Part shown: positions 21,701 to 30,136 of the stretch, in pieces
Layout of the letters: each line of letters starts with the position of its first letter
Position numbering within the stretch: the first letter of the stretch is position 1
Source of the DNA: Parachlorella kessleri
Taxonomy: Eukaryota; Chlorophyta; Trebouxiophyceae; Chlorellales; Chlorellaceae
Reading direction: 5' to 3'
NCBI GenBank assembly: GCA_001598975.1
Contig: BBXU01001474.1
Location: 1-30,136 of the forward strand
DNA: 30,136 bases
Notes under the pieces: model-generated
What the model was told of the DNA's origin: nothing
The model's input: the letters and a program-made list of their open reading frames with translations, nothing else
The model's database searches: none
Program-made: the position numbers and the translations under genes

Positions 21701-24700
21701 GGATGCTGCTGGCAAGGGGTTATATCTGGTTGGCTGGCTATGACTGTTAAGTCTACAACGTCTACGCTGAATGGAATGCCCGTCCCGCCCATGCATTCAT
21801 ATGTGCATGCATGCATGCGTCTCTGCTGCTTCCTTACTTGATAGGTTCCTCAACTGTGCAATATGGGTTTGAGGTGGACAGGCCAGGAGTTACTGAGAGT
21901 TGATTGCCCAACAGAGCAAGCGCGGCTTCAGCCAGGCGTCAAATGCCGGCAGCGTTGGGCCTAGAGGTTCGGCCAGGAGGTCCCCATGCATGAAAGTATC
22001 CTGGATCTCATGCCGCTGTTGTGCAAAAGGGGTCTTCGGCTCCCTTTTGGTTCAGGGCTGCTGACGCAGGAGCGGGAAGGCTCGTACTTCTTCACCGGCG
22101 CCCAACTCAGGCGGGCCACGCGGCTGGTGCGGCAGGCGGGGTCCCTCCTCTGGCAGCAGGTGTGATGGCGACATGCTTTTATGAATGCAGAGGGTGAAAT
22201 GCAGGGCGTACTGGGACATGTACGTCGGGTTGGAAATCTACACATGCCTGGCTGTTGATGTAACAGGAAGGCTGCCAGCGACAGCGGGGTTGTCAACGAG
22301 CGGTGCGCGCTGTGGTAGTCACTGCAGCTTGCCTTTGCACCGGTCCGGCTGGGACACTGCTTACAACCTCAGCCACAGGAGGCGTGCCGTCAAGGGTGGC
22401 CAACAATATTCCCCTTGGGGCGCACACCGAATGCACCTTGTTGAACTTTGCCATGGTTGCACCTGTCTGCAGGCCCTGCTGTTCCCCGACAACCTGCTCA
22501 AGTTGTCTGCGGTGCGCATCGATACGGGCCAGCCCATACCCGACACGGAGGAGGTGCGGCTCCTTGTAGCAGGAATGCGGTAGCTGTTTTGTGGCCCTCT
22601 ATGAAAGGGACAGTGTGGTTTATGGTGGGTAGGCAGCAGCATGCTGGTTGCATTTGCCGGTGTTGCTCAGCGGACTACAGACAAGGTACTGCGCCCCACG
22701 CAGTGCATTGATATTTGCAGCGGAACACGCTGGGTTCAGCCCCCAAGCTGGTCCCCCTTGAGTTGCACCGGGTATATAGCAACTGCCAATACTGGGCAGC
22801 CGCGGGGGGCCAAACACCCCACGCCAGACATGAGGTAGTTTTCCCCTCAGCATTCCTCTCGCACATGTCCGGACACCCATTTTGATACCCGGCTTGGGTT
22901 CCTTCCCTGCAGCCCCCCAGCACCGCACAGTGGGAGCAGCTGGTGGAGCATGTGGAAATGCAGAAACCCCGCAGATACCCGGCATGGATTCTCTTCATGC
23001 AGGTCGCCAGCACTGCCCAGTGGGAGCAGCTGGTGGAGCATGTGGATCTGCAGATACCCCTCTGATACCCGGCCTGAGATTTTTCCCCATGCAGGGCCCC
23101 AGCACTGCCCAGTTGGAGCAGCTGGTGGAGCATCTGGATCTGCAGATACCCTTCTGATACCCGGCATGGGTTCTCCCCATGCAGGCCCCCAGCACCGCCC
23201 AGTGGGAGCAGCTGGTGGAGCATCTGGATCTGCTGCCCTCCCAGCTCACTGAGGTGGTCGCCATGCATGCCGACTTCATTGCGGCGGTGCTGCCAGCAAG
23301 GCGCCGGCGCCGCGAACTGCTGGAGAGCTTGATGCAGGTGAGCTGCTGGCTGGAGAATGTGGGGTGCCTCAGGGTCCCATGCTGTGGATGCTGCGATCTG
23401 TCGGGGATTCTGTGTTTGCATGTGCGCCAGTGCAGCCCTAGCCGGTCAACTTCTCCGCTCCTGCCCTCCTTCAGCCACGGGCAGTTTTTGGTCTACTTCA
23501 GGGAATGCTTCTGTGAGCTGAGAGGAGAACAGACAGGAGGTGTAGACGTCCGGGCTTCTTTTTGTACACCTGGGCCTTGCAGGTCCAGTTCAAGGGCTTG
23601 ATGCTGGGGCTGGGGTCTGCCCAGGAGCAGGCCCACGCCTCTCTGGCTTCGTTGGAGATCAACGGCCACATTCAGAAGGCAACACAGGAGGAGCTGGCAG
23701 CTTATGTCGCCTTTGTGGCCGGTGGGTCCCTGCTCTCAACATTCGTAACTGATCCCATCGCAAGGACTACTAGCTGCTAGTCCTGCAACCAACCCCGGGC
23801 TGCAATGCTGCGTGGGTCGCATGGTGTGGGATGAGAGGCACCCAAAGCACGATTAGGTGAAGGGTTTGCCCCAAGCCGTGCGTGGCGTCAAGTGCTGCTC
23901 CGTCAGTGATAACCAGCTGCCCGACAAAGTGTCTGCCTATTTGATGTGCTGATGGGTGTTAGCCTGTCATGGACTGGCAGCCTCTATCTCGTGCTCTGCT
24001 ATGATGGGTCATGGTGGGTCAAGAGCGAACTGCCTTCTTCCCATGGTTACGTTGTGTTGGGCAGCCCGGTGCCAACGCAAGGGGTGGCGCCTTTGTGCTT
24101 GTGTTTTGACACCTTCTGTGAGCAATCCCAAGTCAAGAAACCCAGTGCACGTTGCGGCCTCTGTGACTGCAGGTATGATCCGCATGATGCACTTCCCTGT
24201 CCAGAAGGCCAAGCTCATTCTGTACAGCTGGCCATACTTTCCGCAGGTGCGTGCAAGGCGGTAGCCTGCCCTAGACCCTGGCTGTAACAACCGCAGCATT
24301 TGCGCTTGCGCTTGTTATGGGGGCATGCTATGGGACCAGGGTAGGGACATGGTTGCTCTCGTGCCTCAGACTTCCGTTGCGTGGATGAAACTACCGAAGT
24401 CCCAGACTGGGAGTTTGGCAGGGGGTTGGAGGACGTACGCAGGAGCGGTTGCTGTGCACGTGGCAGTATGGTCTGTGAGTGACAGAATGTGCAGATGGAG
24501 GAGCCCAAATAATACCATGCAAGCCCCAGAGCATAACTGCATTGCCCCTGTCACCGCAATTCGCCTTCAACTCTGTTCGCACGATCAGCCACCCTAAATA
24601 TACACAGGGGAAAAATTTAACATATATAAATAAATTAATATATATAAATATAAATATAAACACCATGTTGGCTGTGCAGATGCATCTCATTGCCCAGGCA

Positions 24701-24742
24701 GTCCGCCAGAAGCTGGGTATGGAGCCGCTTGCTGTCAGGTGA
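15718..24742 (+). CDS. bZIP-like transcription factor, paralogue B (15 exons, ~1146 aa)
   Basis: Exons: 15718-15933, 16068-16407, 16689-17839, 18421-18585, 19110-19204, 19590-19687, 20022-20161, 20355-20795, 21408-21588, 22056-22159, 22473-22553, 23185-23337, 23583-23721, 24173-24246, 24680-24742; sum 3441 nt, open, ending TGA. Eleven of the 15 exons have exactly the same length as in gene A (exons 2, 3, 7 and 8 differ), and all intron phases agree (0,1,0,0,2,1,0,0,1,0,0,0,1,0), so the two arose by tandem duplication. Blocks: exon 1 activation-like DDALLSSLL; EAPEAFLDQLLG and LDELFDQL; long Gln/Pro/Ser tract; basic region ARQAQKRFREKQ (~558-569) with Ala at the invariant Asn; coiled coil (~570-624) with heptad Met, Val, Ala, Met then Glu; exon 8 has a DSPxDSPxDSPxDSP repeat, possible proline-directed kinase sites; conserved C-terminal region from ~883. 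Exon 12 is near-identical to A (about 45 of 51 residues). The start ATG gives the same 72-codon exon 1 as gene A. Repeats flank exons 4 and 12. Confidence 0.88.
18518..18757 (+). repeat. Tandem duplication (116-bp period) over the exon 4 donor of gene B
   Basis: The last ~68 nt of exon 4 and the start of intron 4 recur from 18634, and the intron part starts a third time at 18702 (gtgagtcagcattaggtggg). The first copy ends in gtgggt, the second in the stronger donor gtgagt at 18702. Extending exon 4 to 18701 adds 116 nt and breaks the frame. Splicing 18586-18644 out (59 nt, AG at 18643-18644) would instead add 19 in-frame residues, QLLGYKEGMVQALEEAREG. Confidence 0.87.
19036..19055 (+). repeat. 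Run of 20 C in intron 4 of gene B
   Basis: Twenty consecutive C (G on the other strand) lie 54 bp before the exon 5 acceptor. It can serve as a pyrimidine-rich stretch; the G strand could form a quadruplex. Length is likely uncertain in sequencing. Confidence 0.85.
22913..23233 (+). repeat. Tandem repeat (~90 bp, 4 copies) over the exon 12 acceptor of gene B
   Basis: Units begin at 22913, 23003, 23095 and 23185, each just after a GCAG acceptor and each with agcaccgcccagtgggagca or a close variant. Each unit has ~49 nt like the exon 12 start and ~41 nt like the intron end (gatacccbnctgatacccgg). Only the fourth continues into the rest of exon 12. Units 1 and 2 are in one open frame, but units 2 and 3 both run into TGA (ccctctga, ccttctga), so using an upstream acceptor would end translation early. 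Confidence 0.9.
24611..24660 (+). repeat. AT-rich tract in the last intron of gene B
   Basis: About 50 bp made almost only of A and T (atatataaataaattaata and variants) lie just before the last-exon acceptor at 24679. Composition differs sharply from the GC-rich surroundings. It may hold the branch site or be a microsatellite. Confidence 0.8.
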
Positions 24743-25584
24743 TATGGGCTCGGTGTATTGGAGTGATGATTCTTTGTTGGCGGTGGCAGCGGTGCAAACG
24801 TGAGGAAGTGGCGAGTGGCAAATTGCACCGACAGCAGCTGCATGCACTTCTGATTCGGATCTTGCCGGTTCTTCGTTGCGGCCTCACCAGCGGTGCTGGG
24901 ACTCGTTAGTTGTCGTTTACTCCAGTGTTTATCTTCTGCTTTTGTACACGTAGTCCTTGTGGTGGCCACCACTTTTTGTTCTACTGTTTGTTATTGTGGG
25001 CCGGTACTCATGTGGCATGACATGCATGTCATATTCTTCGTCACAGTCGGTTGGGACGTATTTGTGTCAACAGTGGGCATATGTCATAAGGGCCTGAGGT
25101 TGGACGGTCAAAGCACTGTGAGGACTTCTTCTGGTATACAAACCTCCTGTGTTTTTCGGTTCCCGTCTGTTCTTTCATATATCTTGCCGGGGAGCGATAG
25201 TGCCCTTGGTAAGGCAGGCTTTGGAGGCAAGACACGGACCCTGGTTGGTAGACATTTCCCTTCACCTTTGATATTCTTTAGTGGACTCTTGAAGATTTGG
25301 ATATGTTTAGTACGGTTGCAAATAGCCCCTCACGTGCACCTCCTTCTTGAATAGCCCCTGCAACGCCTGTCTCACTCCCTAGTCACATCGCATGGCGGGA
25401 AAGAGCGCCAGTCAGCACGTTTGACACCCCCGGCCACGCTGTGGGCCCCAACCAAGGCTTTACGCTCATGACGAAAGCCTGTTGTGACTGGAGTGTCGTG
25501 GTAGACGCAGCACTTGAATGAAGGCCCTTGGTGGCAGCCTCGTCATTGAAGTGATCTGGTTCTTGCCTACTTGAACCGAGTACT
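24743..25584. other. Intergenic between genes B and C
   Basis: No gene recognised in 842 bp. The stretch is T-rich over about 24900-25330, as in 3' UTRs. I found no TGTAA after the gene B stop. GCGGGAAA at 25395-25402 is the reverse complement of a perfect E2F consensus (TTTCCCGC), 182 bp before the gene C start; its use is inference. Confidence 0.55.
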
Positions 25585-28500
25585 ATGAACGGGAGGGAGC
25601 ACGACCTACCCCCCGGCTTTGAGAGTAGTTCGAGCATGGATGGTCTGCTAAGAATAAACTCCGGGCTGTCCACTGGCTGGAGCCCGGACGACCTGCACGG
25701 CGGGTTTGAGCACCTTGCCCTGCACCAACCGCAGCAGCAGAGCGTGCCGGGGCCAGCTTCTGTTCAGGTGACGTTCATGCCAGTATTATTGCGCTCGCTG
25801 GGCGCAGCGCTCGGCGCCCGTGGCCTTGAAACTACCACCAGCTGTTGCTCAGCGTTATGTCGCCCTGCTGTAGGCCGCAAGCCCTCTGCTGCAGTCAGGC
25901 AGCATCCCCCTCCCCAACCTGCTGCAAGCCGCGGCGATGCTGGACCCCCAGCACCAGCAGCAGGTTGTGCAGCGGGTGGCGGAGCAGCACCAACTGCACC
26001 ACCCTGGGGCCAACAGACCGCTGGACAGCCTGGGTGCGCCGCTGCCGCCGGCAGGACCGCAGGCGCTGCTGCCCACGTCCGCCACAGTGCTGCAGATGCA
26101 GCAGAGCCTGATCGGCCTGCTGGCCTCGGCGCCTGCGCTGCCCGTCTCAGCGCCTACAGCCATGCCCATGGGGTTGCCAGTCAGCTCCGGCGAGCGGCCA
26201 TCCCTGGTCATACCCCTGCCTGGCTTCCAGCCGCAGCCGGTGCAGCCTCTGCAGCAAATGCCCCAGCCCCCGCAGCTGGGCCTAGCACCCACACCGACCT
26301 CTGCAAGTTCTGCACTGGGCCTGGGGGCCGCCTTTGCACCCAACACCGTGCTGCCGCCGCCCAACTACATGGTGCCGTTGGAGGCAGCCGCCCCTCTGCA
26401 GCCGGCCAGCAGCGCAGGCCCTGCCGCCTCTCAGCAGCATGCGCAGCAGCCGCAGGTCACCTCGACGCCGCTGCACAGCATGTATGAGGACGGCGGCGCG
26501 ACTGCAGGGCACGGACCCGAGCCGCCGCGGCGACGGGGGCGCAAGCCCAAGGCGGTGGAGCTGCTATCGGAGAAGCAGCTGCGGGCGAGGGAGGCGCAGA
26601 AACGTTTCCGTGACCGGCAGGTGCGCGGGGCTACGCACTTCCTGGACACTTGTTGGGGTTTTGGTAGCTTTTGAGCGGGTAGCTTTTGAGCTCCGCAAAT
26701 CGAAGAGGCTAATCTGCAAGGGACCAGAAGTACCAGGGGCAGGGCTGGGCATGCCTGGTGGTCCCCAGCGCCTGGTGGGGCCTCGCAATCCGAAGAGGCT
26801 GACTTGCAAGGGGAGCTGAATTGCCATGGGGCGGGGCTGGCTTGGCGGGTGATGCCCACCAGGCGCCATTCATCGCAAAGGCTAGGAGGTGTTTGGTGCC
26901 ATCAAGAATTATGTCATTGGCGACCAGCCAAGGAACTATATGCGGCCCGGTCAGGCTGTACTGCGGTCAAGGTGGCACCAACCCCTCATACAGCCTATGC
27001 TGTATCCTATGGTGGTGCCAGGGCGTGAGGGCTAGCAAATGAGGGAGTCGACGGGAGAGTCGCATGGGAGGGTTGAGGCAGACTGGGGCCCACTTCTGAC
27101 CACAACTGCCTGCGCAGGCGGCAGTAGAATTGTGGCAGGCGCTTCATAGCCTGTAGTAGTGGTAACTGAGCAACTGGAAACGCATTAGTGGAAGAAGGGA
27201 CGCCATAATCTGGTAGTCGTGTCAAAGCAGCAACTATTTCGGTCGTGTCTACCTGCTGCAGAAGAACAAGTGGAAGGATGCGGAGGAGAGCATCGAGAGT
27301 GTGAGCGCTGAGCTGGAGCAGGAGCGTGCCCAGCACGAGAGCGCGCGCCTGACTAATGCCGTCTACGAGCGCATGCTGGAGTACAAGGAGCAGATGATGG
27401 GGGCGCTGAGCGCAGCACATGAGGTAGGGCGACGGATGCCCTTTCTAAGGATGTGCTGCTTAAGTAGCTGCGGGGGTGCAAATGGCAGGTGACGGGGGCT
27501 CGTGAGCGTGGCATATGTGGCATATGTGGTGTGATGGCCTGGCCTTCATGACTTGACACCGCCAGGGGCGAGGTTGCACCCTGCAACGGGGGCAGGCAAG
27601 GGTTGGCGTGAGCCGTGGCATAGTTGTTTGGTGGGGCGGCGGGGAGGCTCTGTGCTCGTGTGCCGACAAACGCAAAGGTTCAGTAGCGTGTGGGGCGCCA
27701 GCGATCAGCCCCTTGTTGTGCTTCTTTGCCTCGAGTCTGCTGGCTTACACCGCTTGGGGCGGCGGTCAGCAGACAATGATGAGGCGACTCCCCGGTGCCC
27801 TCATCCACCGTCACTTGTATTATAAACTGGGACTAGGGCTCGTGCGACACTGTTCAACTTCTGTTCTACTAAGAAGAACAGAAGGACTTGCCTGAGGCGT
27901 AGCATGTGTCTGCGGTGCAGTTTGACCCACCACCTGGCATCGTCATCCCCCCTGAAATGGTGGAGGTGATGCGCAAGGAAGGGGTGACTCAGGCGTACAC
28001 CCCCGAGAGCATCATGAGGTGGGCAGGGGGGATTTTGACAAAATCAGACTGGGGGGTTTTGAAATGGTGGAGGTCATGCGCAAGAGGGGGTGACCCAGGG
28101 GTACAACCCCCGAGAGCATCATGAAGTCAGTTGTGGATTGCCACTAAGGACCCTGCGCTTATTGGGGTCCGAGCTGCCACAGGCGTAGTCCTTTAGAAAA
28201 ACTGCTTCAATGGCAGAGGCATGCTGGGGTCCTGGTGGGTGCTGTTCATTGGCCTCCATGCTCCCATGTCATTACATTACACTAAACCCCTTCGCACACA
28301 GCGACTGCCATGTAGGTCCAGTTGCCGCATCTGGGGTCCTGTTCCTTCCCATGTCCTGCCATACTGACTTAATATTTTTTGCCCACACCTTGTAGGGAGA
28401 CATGGACTTTCTTGCAACGTGTCACGGTTTGAGCTCATTTGAGTGCAACAAACCTTGCCTTTTATGAATTGCTCCCAGGTATGCGCCTGCGGGCTATACT

Positions 28501-30058
28501 GACCACTTGGATGACAGCGGGAAAGTCAAGGAGGCCCCTCCCTTTGAGGTGGTTGCCAAGGACTGGACAGACATAGTGGAAGGGCTGCGGCGCGTTGTGG
28601 TGGAGGCGCTTGTCAGCGGCACCGGCATACAGCTGTCCACCAGCACAAGTGGCGGGGGTGCCAACGGCGGGGCCGCGGGCGGCGCCGGTGCCGGCGGCAG
28701 TGGGGCCCCTGGCGAGAACGGCTTCCACGCCAGGACGGCGTCTGCGATGGCGGCAGCAGCCAAGGGCGCGGAGCAGCAGCAGCGGTCCGGCCGGCCGCCG
28801 GAGGCGCGCGGGCTGCGGGGGCAGCGTGAGAGCGTGCCGGGGGAGCTGGTGGAGCTGGAGGGCAGCGCGCGAAGCGCGGGCGCCTCCGGCGCCGGCGCTG
28901 CTGCGCAGCAGCAGCGACAGCAGCCGCCTGCCGGCGGCACAGCAGCCGGCGCTGCCGCCGCGCAGCAGGACAGCCGCGGCTCGTCCCCGTCGCGGCTGGC
29001 GGATGAGGAGGAGGCGCGGCGGCGGCCTGCGGAGCACCTGCTTGCTCGGTCGGCCGCCAGCAAGAAGCTGCCGTGGGCGGAGCTGGACAAAGGTGGGAGC
29101 CAGCGAGGCTGAGCGCGTGTACAAGGGTCCTGCTTTGGGAGCTTGGCTGTTCAGGAGCTATGTCAACAGACAGCGGGGAGGGATGCCATTCTATATGCAG
29201 GCTGCCCAGGGGCAGCTGCGCATCTGTATTCCCTTCCACTATATAGAGGGTAAACCTGGGCGTTGCACAAGCCCTGATGGCAAAGGCCCTATTCGTACTT
29301 GGCTTCCTCCGTGGTGCTGCAGGGCTGGAGCTGCAGGACGGCGAGGACTTGTACCGATTTACGGGCCCGCAGCTGCGAGTGATCGCCAAGCTCCTTAAGC
29401 GTGTGGTGAGTCTCTCTACCGTGTTTGCTGGTAACGAGGGCGGGAGTCACGGGGCGTACTACCCATCCCAGCTTGACATTTGCGGGGAGTGCTGCAGGTC
29501 TGGCAAAAGACGGGACCGCAAGTAGGATACTCTGGCGGATACCGACAGCCCGCTGCTGCGGCGCGCGGTACGTTGACTCGTGCGTTGTGCCACGCTGTGC
29601 AGGGCGCGCTGTCCTGGCAGCAGGCCATCCTGTTCCCGGACAACGTCAACAAGCTGGTGGCGACCCGCATGGACACGTGTGAGGTCTGCTGCGAGGAGGT
29701 GGGTGGCTGCGCAAGGGTAGCAGACGGCAGCAGAGCTTGTTAAAGTGTAGCTGAATGTGTCGGCGACCAAGCACCAGCAGCTCTGAGCCGTGTGGTCCAG
29801 CCTGATCAGCCCGACAGCAAACCGCTGCCAATCATTCTGCCGTGAGGTGAGGCCACATACAGGCATGGACGCCATCTAGCCGAGCGTAAGTCAATTGCGT
29901 CTCTGCAGGAAGACCTGCCCCGCTGGCGCCACGTCGTCAGGCAGCTGCGCCTGCGCCCTTCACAGCTGGAGGCGCTGGTGGCCCTCCACTCGGAGTTCCT
30001 GTCAACGCTGCGGCCGGCGCTGATTGAGAGGCGCAGCTCACTACACAGGCTGCAGGAG
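25585..30058 (+). CDS. bZIP-like transcription factor, paralogue C (partial, 3' end off window)
   Basis: Exons seen: 25585-25767, 25895-26620 (acceptor at 25874 is equally in frame), 27262-27423, 27921-28018, 28479-29092, 29323-29405, 29603-29698, 29909-30058; 2112 nt, 704 codons, open. Compared with A and B: exons 2 and 3 are one exon, and exons 6-9 are one exon with a low-complexity Gly/Ala/Gln insert, so introns were lost here or gained in A/B. Blocks: short N-terminus (SSSSMDGLLRINSG, WSPDDLHGGFEHLAL); Gln/Pro-rich stretch; basic RRRGRKPK, AT-hook- or NLS-like; basic region AREAQKRFRDRQ (~292-303) with Ala for the invariant Asn; coiled coil KNKWKDAEESIESVSAELEQ with Ala, Ile, Val, Leu at heptad positions; later YAPAGYTDHLD, FTGPQLRVIAKLLKRV, AILFPDNVNKL and WRHVVRQLRLRPSQLEALVALHSEFL, all alignable with A and B. 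The last ~120 residues expected from A and B lie beyond the right edge. Confidence 0.83.
26694..26870 (+). repeat. Tandem duplication (90-bp period) in intron 2 of gene C
   Basis: The block cgcaaatcgaagaggctaat at 26694 recurs as cgcaatccgaagaggctgac at 26784, each followed by a GGGGCRGGGCTGG-like stretch and a gcctggtggg/gcgggtgatg stretch. It starts 73 bp after the donor and does not include exon sequence, unlike the other repeats here. Confidence 0.65.
27954..28125 (+). repeat. Tandem duplication (107-bp period) over the exon 5 donor of gene C
   Basis: The last 65 nt of exon 5 (gaaatggtggaggtgatgcg to atcatgag) recur at 28061-28125 as gaaatggtggaggtcatgcg to atcatgaa. The copy has lost a base, which brings a TGA into frame, and its donor reads gtcagt rather than gtgggc. 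It is therefore a dead exon fragment within intron 4. Confidence 0.87.
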
Positions 30059-30136
30059 GTGGGTGGTCGGCTTGTTGTGTTTGGGCGGGGCCCTGCACGA
30101 ACATGTGTCCGGTTCTGATGTGTGGGTGTGGGGGGG

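Noticed and set aside
22913..23275. CRISPR-like array (four regularly spaced repeats)
   Set aside because: Whole 90-bp units are repeated with no unique spacers, the locus is a eukaryotic exon-intron junction, and there are no cas genes.
28462..29389. Overlapping minus-strand open frames opposite gene C exon 5 (28479-29092)
   Set aside because: Low-complexity Pro/Ala/Arg sequence caused by the GC-rich plus-strand exon; no conserved motif, while the plus strand aligns with the paralogues at both ends.

Overview
The window is nuclear DNA of a eukaryote, most likely a chlorophyte green alga. The genes are split by many introns of about 100-650 bp with GT-AG ends, donors mostly gtgag/gtgcg and acceptors mostly tgcag. 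Coding DNA is GC-rich with long CAG/Gln, Ala and Pro tracts. The order Chlamydomonadales (for example a Haematococcus-like alga) fits the style, but genus is a guess. All gene models below were spliced by hand and keep an open frame across every junction.

Layout. (1) 283-2984, minus strand: 5' part of a PRP3/PRPF3-like gene (U4/U6 snRNP splicing factor); its 3' end lies beyond the left edge. (2) 3951-5805, minus strand: complete four-exon patatin-like phospholipase with a Ser-Asp dyad and a plastid/mitochondrial presequence-like N-terminus. (3) 5806-5966: a 161-bp divergent promoter with a perfect 30-nt palindrome. (4) 5967-14674, 15718-24742 and 25585-end, plus strand: three head-to-tail paralogues (A, B, C) of a large bZIP-like transcription factor, with start codons about 9.8 kb apart. 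A and B are complete (about 1198 and 1146 aa), each with 15 exons and all 14 introns at the same codon positions and phases. C is more diverged, has lost or never had several of these introns, and runs off the right edge.

The bZIP-like proteins share an activation-domain-like first exon, a Gln/Pro-rich middle, a fungal Yap/Pap1-like basic region in which the normally invariant Asn is Ala in all three, a short atypical coiled coil, and a conserved helical C-terminal region I cannot assign to a named domain.

The most unusual feature is a recurring class of short tandem duplications, period about 64-116 bp, that straddle exon-intron junctions. They copy the last or first tens of bases of an exon with its splice site. 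I see them at six exon junctions in all three bZIP-like genes and in the PRP3-like gene, so each such junction has one intact exon and one to three decayed exon fragments in the adjoining intron. They are candidates for splice-site competition, for intron sliding, and for a local mutational process acting at splice junctions.
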